From assembly GCF_003286085.1 (NCBI RefSeq), contig NW_020825288.1, positions 28,272,001 to 28,336,000 of the forward strand: a DNA stretch of 64,000 nt, read 5' to 3'. This document shows positions 13,740-27,800 of this stretch, one piece after another. How positions within the stretch are numbered: the first letter of the stretch is position 1; every line of letters starts with the position of its first letter. The translations under genes were made by a program, and so were the position numbers. A model generated the notes under the pieces. The model was not told the DNA's origin, searched no databases, and saw only the letters and a list, made by a program, of their open reading frames with translations. The stretch is from Drosophila persimilis. Its lineage: Eukaryota > Arthropoda > Insecta > Diptera > Drosophilidae.

Positions 13740-15640
13740 ATGATACGGATTCGTCGCGCTATTTCCGAGCAGGTGAGCTCTTAAAACCATAAAATATCAG
13801 TTTATTAACTCTCCCGAGACTCTTTCCTGTAGCTGCCGCAGCTGAAGAACATTTACCATGCCCTGGAAGTGCCCCTGAAGAAGCAGCAACTGCAAAATGC
13901 CCAGCGACCGACTCTGGAATGGACTCTGCCGGCTTCCATTGCGCAACAGGAGCAGGAGCTGCTGGATTCCCTGAGGAGTCACACCTTCGATGCCACCTAC
14001 ATAGAGAAAGTGCGTGTAGTGCCCAGCGCTGGACGCAGTGCCGCCAAAGTGGAATTCCAGCTGCAGCCGCAGTCATTTGTGGAACAGCTACTCCGGAAAA
14101 GACAGCCGGAGGCTCTGCCACTCTCCCCGAGCGACGAGCATGTTGTTGTGGAGTACAGTTCCCCCAATATCGCCAAGCCTTTCCATGTGGGCCACCTGCG
14201 CTCTACGATCATTGGCAATGTGCTGGCCAATCTCCACCAGCATTTGGGATACCGCACCACGCGCCTTAATTACCTCGGAGATTGGGGTACACAATTTGGG
14301 CTCCTAGCACTTGGCGTTCAGCTGACCAATGTCAGCGATAAGGATATGCAGAGAGCACCCATAGAGACGCTTTACAGATCTTATGTGGCCGCCAATAAAG
14401 CGGCTGAGGAGAACCCAGAGATTGCCCAGCGAGCGAGAGACCTTTTCACAGCCCTGGAGGCAGGAACAGACGACGCGATGGCCCAACAATGGCAGCAGTA
14501 TCGACAGTACACCACTGAAGAGCTCTCGGGGGTCTACAATCGGTTGGGCGTCCACTTTGACAGCTACGAATGGGAGTCGCAGTACTCCCAGCAGCAAATC
14601 AGTGAAGTTCTGGAGAAGCTGCGGTCTGCAGGTCTTCTCCAGCGAGAAGTGGATGGCCGCGAGATAGTGGTGGTGGATGATCGACGCATTCCAGTGATCA
14701 AAAGCGATGGCTCCACGTTGTATCTGGCAAGGGATATAGCTGCTCTCCTCGAGCGTCACTCGCGTCTGCAGTTCTCCCGCATTCTCTATGTGGTGGACAA
14801 TGGCCAAGCGGATCATTTCAATGCCTTGTTCAAGACAACGGCTGCCTTGGACAAGCGATTGAGTCTGGAGCAGCTGAAGCATGTGAAATTCGGCCGGATT
14901 CATGGTATGAGCACGCGCCAGGGCAAGGCAATCTTTCTGCGGGATGTCCTGGACGAAGCACGCGATGTGATGCGAGAGAAGCGTATTCAAACACAAAGTA
15001 TGTAGCGGCAAAGCATCATTCTATAAGAATTCATTCTTGATAATCATTTTTTTAGCCACCAGATCGAATAGCTCTCTGGACGATGAAGATGTCTGTGATA
15101 TCCTGGGTGTTTCCGCCGTCCTCGTGAATGTCCTCAAGCAGCGTCGGCAACGCGATCATGAATTCAGCTGGCAGCATGCCCTTCAAGTCAATGGGGATAC
15201 GGGCATTAAGCTCCAGTACACACACTGCCGGCTGCATAGCCTTTTGCAGAACTTCAAGGATATAGACCTGGAGGACATTAGACCCGATTGGCAGCATTAC
15301 AGCCAGGAGCCAGTGGATGCCTTGGATTTGCTGTATGAGCTGGCGCGTTTTGATCAATCCATTTGGCAATCCAAAGAGCAATTGGAGGCGTGTGTTCTCG
15401 TTAATTATTTATTTGGTTTGTGGTGCGTATCCTTAAGAATCCTATATACCCAGAAGTATATAATCTGTTCTCTGTACCTCCACTAGCAATGCCACAAGTC
15501 GTGCCCTGAAACGTTTACCTGTAAAGCAGGAGAGCTGTCCGCTGAAGCAATCACAGCGTTTGCTGCTCTTCCAAGCCGCCAAGCGGACCCTTCAGCAGGG
15601 GATGCAGCTACTGGGCCTCAGGCCACTCAACCAAATGTAG
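13740..15640 (+). CDS. ArgRS-m: Arginyl-tRNA synthetase, mitochondrial
   Basis: Class I synthetase that charges mitochondrial tRNA-Arg in the matrix. Predicted exons are 13740-13772, 13833-14997, 15056-15422 and 15487-15640, giving 572 residues; the human mitochondrial enzyme RARS2 is about the same length. The HIGH signature appears as HVGH in PFHVGHLRSTIIGN near residue 127, and the KMSKS-equivalent as GMSTRQGKA in the C-terminal half of exon 2. The C-terminal anticodon-binding domain ends in methionine, as is usual for arginyl-tRNA synthetases. The start is the ATG of an 11-codon first exon (MIRIRRAISEQ), whose basic residues fit a mitochondrial targeting peptide. It is convergent with mRpS9, only 81 bp away. 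The cytosolic ArgRS is longer and carries an N-terminal extension, so it is unlikely. Confidence 0.93.
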
Positions 15641-15721
15641 AGAAGGAGACAGTCTTTAACATAGTTTGATATTTATTAAACATTTTAAACTGAAATGCAA
15701 CGTGAGAGACCTGTGTCCGCC

Positions 15722-18700
15722 TTAGCGCTTCTTCCACGTGTACTTTCGACGTGCTCCTTCCTGTCCGAACTTCTTGCGCTCCCGCCGGCGATAGTCACGT
15801 GTCAGCAGACCGGCTGCAATAAAAGCATGCAACATAAATGGCAACAATTAGCGGCAAAAAGATAGAGCAGTAGAGGAGGGAGGTTCAGCATCAGAACTTA
15901 CCCAGACGCATTGACTCAATCATCTCTTGATCAACGAAGCTGCGCAAACACATGGCAATGCCCCAGCGTATGGCACCCGACTGACCGGATGGACCGCCGC
16001 CTTCCACATTGGCCTCCACATCGACTTTGCCCAGCAATTCGCTGTAGTTCAGCGGGAAGAGCAGCTGAAAAGAACAGACCACAGAGGAAGCACGTATGAA
16101 AAGTGGGGCCACCGTTAGATGTCAAGTTCAGATGTCGCCCCCGAGGCATCCATTGTACTATAGAGATCTATATAATAGTTTTAGCTATACTGTATTCCCC
16201 CGAATGCGGTAGAGCTTCCTGTACAACAATAGATAATGGGCCAAATCGTTAGCCAAATTAAATGTCTGTTAGCCGCAGCCACTGCAACAAATTGTTGCAT
16301 GTTTGCCCTTGGGGGCGGCTCGTCAACTACGGCTAGTGTGAACTGTGCAATCTCTCTCTAACAGTAGGTGTGATGCAAATTATAAGTGCATTTGGCAGAG
16401 GTCTGGGGATAATTGCAGAGCCGCAGGCAAGGCTCAGAGGCACGCGCTGCCCTCCCAGTCGTTAATAGTAGGGGGAAATACAGAACAAATGTAGAAAACA
16501 AAAGTATTTTTAATTCAAAATTGTGTAACTCTTGAATGAAAGTTTTTCTCGTTTGTAAAAGTAAAGAAATGTGGGTATAATATCTATGAAGTATGCAAAA
16601 GGAATGGTATTTCTTTGTTAATATGAAAGGATTCTTCCCTTCAATAAGATATGACTTTCATAAAGAATTATGAATGAATTATGAACACTTCATATAGGGA
16701 ATCGATTGATGGTTTCTGAGTATAAGAAAAGTATATAGTAATTAATTCTCGAACATCGAAGTTAAACTCAGAGAAAGAACTATTGAAAGAATGAAATAGC
16801 TTCTCAATTAAATTAATCCCCCAATCACCTGCTAAATTCTGAGAAATCTTACAATTAATATCACATTTTTTGCATACATTAAACACCCCGAAAAAAACCC
16901 ACTGTGACGCCAGTTTCAAAGTTCACATAATCCCACAGATCAGATCACAACAAATCGTATTTCAAATTCTGAATTTGGTTTTTAGAGCGTCAGAGATCTG
17001 TCGATCCGATTGCGTGGGAAATAAAGTCCAAGCCCCCCCTGGCACAATGGTCCACGGCACACAGACAATAAACGTTATGATTAAAAAACAATAAACAATA
17101 AAAAGCTCAACAATCAAACGGGGGACAGGCAATTTTTTAACTCGTTTTTTGGTAAACCAAATTGACAAACGACAATCAATCAAATCAAAAGATTTTCGAG
17201 ATGAGAGAGCGCCCGGGCAAATTTGTGATTTGTTTAAACAAATTGCTAGACAGATGACTTCACGCTACAGCGAGAAACATTAAAAGGCTTTAGGATTGCG
17301 GACAAGATTTTTAAATTAATGTACACACACAATTAACGACAGCAAAAAAATGCGATAAAAATAGCAACCAATTTGCAGAAAATGTGACGAGGCGCATTCA
17401 CACACAAGAGATCAAAACTGGTTTCTAATCCCCAAACGCCCCCATAATCGTTAGGGGTTCCCGCAACCCAATTTCAGAACCAATTTTCTCAGAAAGATAT
17501 GGGGGTGGTTCTCTTAGGAACTTAAGGGACACCCTCCTTGGGTCTTCCCTTAGATATTTCTACTAGAACACTCTCCATCTTTCTCAAGATTAACTGGAGG
17601 GGTAAATTCTTTAGACAACCCGGCATTTTGCTGGCACTTCAAGAATATTCGCGGGTACCTTTTATTATGATTTAAATGAATTTTATAGTTTGACACATCC
17701 AACGACGACGACATCTTCGTGGGCTATCGTCGTCGTACAGCCGTAAAAGACAGTCATATTGTATGTCGGACTACATATAGTATATATACTAAGTGTACTG
17801 TATCTACATCTTCATTGACGCGTCGCTCGGGGGCTTAGTTTTGGACACAGAGCCGGAGACAAACGGAGAACAGAATATCATTTTGGCGCAGTTCTTTTTA
17901 TCAGTCGATTCAACGTCGTTGAGCGTCCGCGTCTCAAGTGTCGGAAAATTTGTTGAAGGAAAACTGTCTATAAAAAAAGGAATATCTTTCTTGGGAATAA
18001 AATGTCGCGTCGATTAATGAAGCCACGGCACTGGGCCTGTCATTAAAAGAAGGATCTAAGACTTGGGTCAATTTAAAGTGAAATATTAGGTAGAAAAAGG
18101 ACTAAGAAAAGCGCAAGAAAATATTAGAGTTTTGAATGAAGAAAGTCTCTTGAATATTTCTTCGAAATTCAATTTAATTAGTGGTGAAAGATCTATAAAT
18201 CTTTTGTACATAAATTTAATTAAAATTCTATTAAATTAAAGACGAAAGATAATGAAAGATAGATCTATAAACGTGTTCTAGAGCAATCTATTCATTTAAT
18301 TAGCTACAATCATTGAAATATCTGCACAAATAAACGCTCTTTAGATCTGTGATAATACTACGAAATGGAATGGAAAGCCCCGCTCATGAATAACAATTGA
18401 GATTTGTTTACTACGTTTGTTATCCTTTAATTGGTGCACTATGGCACACAAAATTCAATTGCAAACTGCATGCACACATGAGAGATAGATCTAGTAGTAG
18501 GTCTATACTCTATGTACTACATCTCTCTCTCTCTCTCCCTCCGTATCTGTCTCTGTCTCTATATAGCCGACTGCGGGCATGCGATTCAGGTTCAAGGGCA
18601 TTATGAAAGCAACGCAACAAATAAAAACTTAACTCGGGCCAATGCGTTTGCTCCGCCCCCCCTCTCCCCGACCCCCTGGACACAGCATTGTATCCACAAA

Positions 18701-21700
18701 AGAAAAAGTAAGAAAATAAGAACTCAAATTGATTTCAATTATAATTGAATCAACGCTCGAGCGATAAGAAATACACGAGAAAGTATAGTAAGCGACCGAC
18801 GAGTACAATCGTCCGTCTGTCCGTCCGTCCGATCGCTCGATGGCGTCGCAGTTTTCCCAAAATGGCCGTCGCCGCCGACCAGCAGCAAAATGGCGCTTCC
18901 GGGCCATCCGTCGATCGGCAATTAAAATCAACAACAAAAGCGTGCCGCTCCGTTCCGTTCCGATCCACTCTCCGATAATCATTTGCTCTATTTAAAGCAT
19001 ACAATACAAAAGGTCTATTTTTCGTACCTTCTGGCTTTTTGTCAGTGCGAAAAATTCATCAAAAATGTATTAATTGTTTGCAACTGCAAACTGTAATCAC
19101 ACGGGGGCGTTTTTGTTAAAACCAATATTTGTTTATGATGTTAGCGACTTTTGGACTCGACGCGAAGCGACTCCCTTGCCCCCCGCACCTTGTGGCCACA
19201 GACAAACGATAACCAGCAGACCAAAACAGATCGATCTCCTCTGGTCTATGGAGCTCCGAAAACTGGTTTCTCAACTACGCACAGAATTTGATTAATTTGC
19301 TCGCATAATTTAGCCAGCCCAGTCTCCGATCTTTTGGCCTGCCTTGTTTATCACCAGATTTGTCCAATAAGTCAGCAACAATTTTTACGCAAAGAAAGTT
19401 TTTCAGTTGCTGGGCAAACAATCTCAACTTCTTCTTTTTGTTGAATGCCGATTGTTTATGTGTTTTTTATTTTTGTTTATATTTTTGCGAAACTGGTTGA
19501 AAAGATTCCCAGAAATTCTTGGGGGTAATACGATGCCAGATGTAAAATCCAGTAAATGGAACCTAAACAAGCTTAACGCTTCGTTGGATAATTGAGATTT
19601 GAGATTTCAGACAACAATTAACTCGATTCTGTGCCAATAAGCTGTGAAAATATTAGAAAATTAGTTCGTCATAGTTTTCCACAGCTCTGCTTACAGTTTT
19701 CTTCGGGCATAAGACATCTAAAGATATACATATATATATTTAAACAATAAATAAAATAATCTAACGAAAAGATAAGCAAAAGATGAGATTAAGATAAGAA
19801 ACAGGAAATAAGAAAGAGATTAAAATAGAAGCACAACAAAAAGAAGCAAAAAAAACAGCTCTTAAGAATATATACAAAAATCTTTTAGAAACCTTTTCTT
19901 AACTTCCATTCTCAAACCGCTCCTGGACTGCTTTTAGAGTAATTTGCACTCCACACTGAATGAATAAGTCTGTAAACTTTGCCTCTCTCTTTGACATAAA
20001 TTGTAAATAATCTGAACAAACAAAAAGCAAGCAAAAAACTTAAGCAAACATAGTGCATGGTTGGGGTCTAGAGAGGGGCTAATAGTACTAGAAAAAAGGC
20101 AGAGAGACATCCCCCTTTGACGAGAACCAGTAGCACTTGAAGATAAATCTCCCCAGATTGTCTGGCTATCACTATGATTATGATGATGCTATGATGATGC
20201 TGGTAGAGGCGGCTTATCGCTGCGTCAAATGGCAGGCAGGCGCTTAGATAACAGACCAACAACCGCCAAACGAGTGGAGTGGAGTGTCGCATTCAACGCA
20301 AATCAGAGCCAAAATTTGAAGACAGAGTCCAGAGCCTTTTACTCTTAGTTCTCCCAATCGAAAATAAACCAAAAGTAGCCTCATATTTGTGCAGATATTT
20401 AGAAGAAAGTAAACTGGAAAGATCTCTTTCATTCAGTTGGACTTGGACGCTCTGCGGGAGCGATCAACCAGCCTATAAACTTTCCATCCAAACTATCTTT
20501 TGCAGAGACTCAATCCAGTATGAAAATTGGGCTATAAATTAACGCTTCGATCCCCGTTTGGAAAGTAACACTGTTCGTTTATTTATTGGCAATTGCAACG
20601 CATCGACAACGGTCTTAGCCGCAAAGTGCATTGAATTCCGTTGAGTATTTTAGCGCATTTTTGCGCGTTTTGATTCACCAACAAAAAGCAACGACGACAG
20701 AGACAAAGACAGCGACAGCGACAACGACAACGAGAACGACAACCAACCATCGACTGGCCATCGTCATCGCCGTCAACACCATGGAGAATCTTGGCTATAA
20801 GGAGGGCAGTACGAAACCCCGTCGCATGACACGTTCCATCAGTGTCGTTACCAAGACCGAAGTGGAACAGCCGCTCAATGAGAATAATGCAAATAACCGG
20901 TAAGTGCCACCGATTCGAAAATAAAACGAAGTGGAAGCCAGCTTCTGCCTCTGTTGCAGTTTACACTGAAACTTTACAGATCTTATATGTAAGACTCCCC
21001 CCGAGATAATAGCAATAATACAGAATATGAGAATGTGTTTGCCAAAACCCGAAAAACAAAGACACGGAAGCGTTCTCATGATTTATGTGACAAATTGAAT
21101 AAATGGCAATGGACCGGCAATCAAATATAAAGTAAAAAAGATCTTCTACCGAGAGAACAACAACCTTTTTTGTAGGGATTGTTTCTGGAAAGTTTTCACG
21201 TGCAAAAATTACAAAAGATTAAAATTTGAATTACTTCACAAGCCAGCAGTCGAGTTAATTATTACGAAATTGTCATTGAACGGGAACAACATTAAATACA
21301 ATTACTATAATAATAAAATAAATCTTTACATATTTGAAACGTAAAAGGTTAAAAGGTTAAAAGTTTCTCTTAAAAACCCCTTAAATACCATAAAATCAAG
21401 GCAAAACTGCCTATAGATCTTTTTTTTCCTTTTTAAAACACTAAAAAGCAGCTTTAAAGATATCTCACAATATTAAAATTATATTTTGCTGGTTCTTTGT
21501 TAAATATTTTTCCATTTATTGCACAATATATCTTTAAAAAAATTCCCAATTTAAAGCGACACTATTTTAAATATCCTTTTACCAAAGAAAAGGGGAAGAA
21601 ATAGGGTTTGAAACTATGGAGAACTTTTGGGAAACAAAATTCCATCAAAGAGATCTTCAGAGCTGAATAAAACCATAACCATAAGACTTTTTGGTGATAC

Positions 21701-21864
21701 GTTGCTGGGTTATTACCCCTTTAAATCTTTCATCGAAGCAAAGGATCTTCTAAAAAAGAAAATACCCAAAACTTGAAAACTTTCCAAAGAACAACTCTCA
21801 AAAGTCCAAAAAGATTTCCACACCCACTCGAAATCACAAATAATTTACAGATGATTTTTGGCCA

Positions 21865-21898
<34 letters not shown>

Positions 21899-24800
21899 GA
21901 GCTCTCTCCTCTATATAGGGTTCTCTCTACGAGATCTCTCCGCGATTCTCTCTGTAGTTTACCTCTCTTTAAATCTCGATTGACGACTTAACCAACGGCT
22001 TATGGTTTTTCATCAAGCTCTCAGTCCGGTCAGTCGGCAGTCGGTTTTGGAACAACAATGCAGGCGGACGCGTTTGTGGCTTGACTGAAAATTTAAACGA
22101 AAAACCTAAAAAGCTAAAACGCGTTCGTAGTGATTATAAAACCAACAAAAACCACACACACACACACATTCACACAAAAATTGAAAAATAGAAAAACTGT
22201 AGAATAGAAACAAGCAACAACAAAACGGAAGTGAAAAATTCGCGTTTTTTCACACAACATTTTTGCATTTTCCGCCCGTTAGAGATGAACACAATTGTAT
22301 AATCACCACAAAAGGCTTCCATTGTAAGCCACTTGTCCCGTTCCGTTCCATTCCGTTCGACTACAACCCCCTACCACCCCCTTTTCGATCCGATCCGATC
22401 CGGTCCGTAGTCCGTATGGCATTCGGCGGTGCTTTGTCTCCCATGTATTTTGGAAATGAAATTAGAAATTGAAAATAGCTCATTGGCGAATTGGCATCAT
22501 CCGTGGATATGGCTGCAAACGGTGTACGTATTTTAAATGTGAGATAAAGAGAGAGAGAGAAAGAGAGTTAAGCTAAGTGATCAACAAAGAAAAGGCAGGG
22601 TAGCCAGCCCTTACCCCCACTGTAAAAGCCACCCAAAAGTTATACAACAAGTGCATGGACAAGGTCTAAAATTATGCAAAAAATAAAATACATATCAGCC
22701 ATAAAGCGACTCAAGCTTTGGTCTTGGACTTCGCCAGATATCACAGCCGGCACTCGGACAATCCATCAAAAAAAAAAAGCAACAACAAAATATATCGCCA
22801 AAGTTGGCATAACTCTGAAAGCAAGAAAAATAAAATAAAATAAAATTATTTAAAATTATGCATGCTCTCAACAAACAAAACAGAGTCTCGAACTCTAGTG
22901 CTCTCAGTGCCATTTACAAGCAATGAAAAACAGATTTACAATCTATAAAAAACAGAGATGAGAGCCAGACAACTGCGACTTTATCTTATGCTCCAAGTTT
23001 TAATTCAAAGTGTATGAATCATTAACCATTCGGAAACTAATGGTAGAACTGATAAAAACATATGTCTGTAAACAGTTGGAGAAGTTTTCTGAACAAAAGC
23101 AAACAATTCAGAGTTCTTAATGGACTTTTAAGAAAAACAAAGCCGAGACAAAGACAAAATATGTCAAATATCCTTAACAATTCGGTAACTAATGGTATAA
23201 CTTTTTTGATATCAAAACAAAGAAAATAGTGATTTTTAAATGTGGAGAAATTCTTAAAAAAAATGAAATTTTTTCTTATAGTAAAACGGCAAAACGGAAG
23301 AAAATAATTATTTTTAAGTGCGGAAAATTTAGTAATCAATGGTATAACTTTGATGATTTTTAAATGTGTTTCCAAATAGTAGCTTCTAAATAAACGAATT
23401 TTATTCGTTTACCAAAGATATATTTATAGTTAGCCAAAGACATGTTTTGAATAAGTAAACTAATCTATACCTTAAAGTTCTTTCTACACCAAACCCCCCA
23501 CTTGTTTCCACTAATGAGCTAAACGTGTGTCAAACCCGAGACTAATTAAATTTCTATGTTCCACCAATACAAAACTATCTTTCACTAATCATAGAAAAAC
23601 ATCTCTTCAACATAGCTTCAAATCGATTCCACCCAACCTGATGGTGCGATGGCGGAATAACAACACGGACGCCATGATCGAAGCCCAGTATCCGACAGCT
23701 GGAGAATTCGAATACATGGAGTGTGGACCGTCGCCGCCGGCGGAGAGTGCACCGTCAATGTACGACAGCTTCGAGGAGCCCACCAGCGAGCTGAGCGTTC
23801 AGATCTGCAATGATACGCTCCGGATTAGTCTCATCGATCAGATGAAGAGCGCCACCGGGCGAGTACGTTTATTCGAGGACATTGAGCAAGGCAATGTGGT
23901 GGCCGAGAGCACGAAGACGCACTTTGAGTCCGCCTCGAAATTGGAGAAGAATCTATGCTATTTGTGGGCCGCGTTCCTCAAGCGATGGGACCTCATCGAA
24001 GGCCTGATGGAGGTGGGAGCCGATCTGCACTTTTGCGATCAGAATGGCATCTCCTCCATGCATTTGGCGGCCTTCAGCGGATGCCTGGCAACGCTGGGAT
24101 TGCTCGTCTCCAAGGGAATGAATGTGAATCTGCAGTCCAAGTGCTATACCCCACTGCATTGTGCCGCCTTTGGCAATGCCGCTGAGGCGGCCAAGTTCCT
24201 AATCAACAATGGGGCCGACATCACCAAGGACACCAATAAACCGAACTGCGAGGAGAGTCTCCTGCACTGCGCCGTGCGTTCGAATGCCCTCGAGTGTCTG
24301 CAGATCTTCATAAGCGAGGGAGCCGACGTGAACTCCCTGAAGCCGAATGGCACCAATGCTATCCATTTGGCCGCCGATCTGGGCAATATGCAGTGCCTCG
24401 AGACCCTGCTCAATGCCCCCAATGCGGATGCGAATGTGAGGATCTGCATTCGAGAGAAGGAGTCGACGGCTCTGCATCTCGCTGCGGATGAGGGAAACGT
24501 GGAGTGTGTGGACCTGCTGCTGGCCAAGGGCGCGGATGCCAAGTTAAAGAACCATCGAGGCTTTACGCCGCTCCATCTGGCCGCACGCACTTCGAGCCTG
24601 GAGTGCGTGGAGTCGCTGCTGAGGAACGGGAATGCCGATGCCAACGCCGAGGACTTTGATCATCGCACGCCGCTCCACGCGGCGGTGGGAAAGTCAGAGA
24701 ATGCCTACGACATCATGGAGACGCTCATCCAGTGGGGTGCCAATGTCAATCACAAGGATATCTACGGCTTTACGGCTCTCCATTTGGCTGCGCTGGATGG

Positions 24801-27800
24801 CCTCGTGCAGTGCGTGGAGATGCTGATATTCCATGGGGCAGATGTGACCACCAAATCGAAGAAGGGCACATCTGCACTCAACGTGATCACCAGGAAGACA
24901 CCCTCATCGGTGGCCATGATCCGACAGAAGTTGGATGCAGCCATCACGCTGCATCATTCACAGGTGAGTTGCGGAAGCACACCTTCATGCGGCAACATTA
25001 CAAGTAATTTAATATGTGTGTTCCTCCCGTTTAGGATCCTGTCAATCGTGAGGTGGAACTGGAGCTGGACTTTCGCCAATTGCTGCAGCATTGTCATCCC
25101 CGGGAGATTAGCTATCTGAACACCTTTGTCGACGAGGGCCAAAAGGAGATACTAGAGCATCCGCTCTGCTCCTCCTTTCTGTACATCAAATGGGGAAAAA
25201 TACGCAAATACTACATTGGACGCCTGATCTTCTGCTTCAGCTTTGTGCTCTTCTTAACGCTCTACGTGCTGACGGCTCTTGCCCACAACTGCTACAATGG
25301 CAGCAAGGATGACAATACGACCATTCAGGCCCAGGAACTATGCCAAAAGCAGTCTATCCTTGGGGATATGCTGCGCAACAATCCGTTTGTGATGGAAATG
25401 CAATGGTGGGTCCTGGTGGCCATCACCATAGTGGAGATATTCCGAAAGGTTTACGGCATTACGGGCTACTCTTCGTTTCGACATTATGTGACACAAGTGG
25501 AGAACATAATGGAGTGGTTTGTGATCACCAGCGTTTTTGTCATCTCCTACATCTACACGAACAAGACGTACACCTTTCAGAATCACATTGGCGCCTTTGC
25601 TGTGCTGTTGGGTTGGACAAATCTCATGCTGATGATCGGACAGCTGCCAGTGTTCGATGTCTATGTGGCCATGTATACCAAGGTCCAGGGGGAGTTTGCC
25701 AAGCTCTTTATGGCCTACTCTTGCATGCTGATTGGCTTCACCATTAGCTTTTGTGTGATCTTTCCCTCCTCGTCGTCATTTGCCAATCCATTTATGGGCT
25801 TCATATCGGTGCTGGTCATGATGATTGGCGAACAGGATTTATCGCTGCTGATCAACGATCCGGATGGCAAAGATCCACCCTTTCTGCTGGAGGTCAGCGC
25901 GCAGATCACCTTTGTGCTGTTTCTACTCTTTGTCACCATAATCCTGATGAATCTTCTCGTGGGCATTGCAGTGCACGATATTCAGGGTCTCAAAAAGACG
26001 GCTGGCCTCTCAAAGCTAGTGCGACAGACGAAGCTCATCAGCTACATCGAATCGGCGCTGTTCAATGGATATCTGCCCACTTGGTTGAGGAATCTCTTGC
26101 ACTACACGGCCTTGGTATCCCCTCAGGCGTATCGCGTTGTCTTGTGTGTCAAACCGTTGAATCCAAGTGAGAAGCGCCTGCCCAGGGACATTCTAATGAA
26201 GGCCTATGAGGTCGGAAAGATGCGTAAACAATTTGGACACACCATATCCTCGAAGAATCCGGCAGAGAACTATCTGTCCTACAAGAACAAGTACAACAAC
26301 AGCACGAGTAATGGCTGTGCCTCAACGGGCTATGTGCTGGCTGGCGATCCCGACCCAGATGCGGGACAATTCACAACGCTAACGACCAAAATCGATGAGA
26401 ATGCCGATCGCATCGAGTTCCTCACGCAGGAGATACAGGAACTGAAGCAGGCCCTCATATCGCAGCAACAGCAGGCGAGCAAGGTGATCGATAAGCTGCT
26501 GATTGTCATTTCCAATCAGCAAAAGCAGAATCTGCGCAAATAGTTGCTAAAAGCATTTAGTAAAATGATAAATTATTCGATATATATATATAAATATATG
26601 TTTAGAATTGAAGATTTAGATGTTCCCTCCTATTGTGTAAGTGTTTTTGACCCCCCAGAAGATTGTTGATATTATCATAGAAGAAATTTTTGATATCTGT
26701 ATACTATATACATATATATAGCCATATACCACACCATATTCTATACTATACCATACTATACTATATACTATTATATATATACAACACTATCTGTAATCTA
26801 GAGTTTAGATACATTAGAGAAGGCGAGCAGTTTTGATGTGTGGCTGGTTTTAGGCTGTGTCTTTTGTTGTTTCGAAGAAGAATCGTTTAAATCATAATTT
26901 ATAATCTTAATAAATACATATGCTATATCTATTGTTACAAAAAAAGCCCCCATCCTTCATCCACTCACCTGTTCCCTGCTGTTTTCGTCCTCAAAGTAGG
27001 AGATATCCTGGCCATTGATGCTGATCTTGCCAGTGCCTGGCATTCGTACGGTGACATCCGCACGGGCCGTCTTGCGCAGACACTCATAGGTAGTGATGTA
27101 CTGACGTCCCTGCTCATCGATCTTTGGCTTTGGTACCTCCAGCTGCTTGGACTGGTCCATCAGGGGCTTTAGATAACGTTCAATAAATGCCTTGCTCTTG
27201 TAGGCGTATGGCGAGGCAATCAAACGATCCATTGAGTTGGAAAAGTTCGTGTATTCAATGTCCGCAATGCTCTCCACCAACTGCGTTTCCAGTTGATCTT
27301 TGGGCAGAACCTGGAAACCAGCGATTTCTCTGGCAAATAACAAAAAATTCGTATGATAAAACGCTTATGTAATGAACTCGTGATACCTACAGCTTTTGGT
27401 TTTCATCAGGCTTTATGCCACGACGCAGCATTCGCTCCTCTAGTTCGTACAATTTGTTGGTTTCCTCCACAATTTCCTGGAATTTTACCAGATAAATATG
27501 AATTCTAATTAAATTAACATCAAATCCAGTTAACTCACATGTAGAAGCTGAAAGAAATTGGGTTTTCCCGTGTAGAACATGCTATGAAACGGCCTGCCCG
27601 TCTCATCGAACTCTGCTGCCTTGCGGGCGGGAAAAACTTCCTCTGGTGTCTTCATGGCGGGCCTTGCTTTTGGATCGTACAAACCAGAGGGAAACAAATA
27701 CGATATGGCCTCCTGCAAAGCACATTTCGTCAGTTAAATACCATATCCGAAAGAGATCTACTTACATCGATGTCTTCCTGGGTAAAGGTCTCGGCATCGG

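Larger units (their letters stand above)
20900..23615 (+). other. First intron of water witch
   Basis: A 2.7-kb intron with donor GTAAGT at 20900 and acceptor ATAG ending at 23615. It is AT-rich and contains a CT/GT microsatellite at 21864-21898. No coding exon is evident inside. It may contain a second promoter near 22020-22060. Confidence 0.6.

Noticed and set aside
13997-15011. Minus-strand frames over ArgRS-m, including one of 235 codons
   Set aside because: They mirror the codon structure of the true plus-strand gene and have no domain.
23527-23615. Extension of the water witch main exon upstream to an ATG at 23527
   Set aside because: An acceptor at 23615 joins the upstream exon in perfect phase and gives the expected length; the 30 upstream codons are AT-rich intron-like sequence.
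20781-26543. Identification as TRPA1, pyrexia or painless
   Set aside because: TRPA1 has more ankyrin repeats and is longer; pyrexia and painless are shorter. The length of 991 and the apparent neighbourhood favour water witch, though I could not align to confirm.
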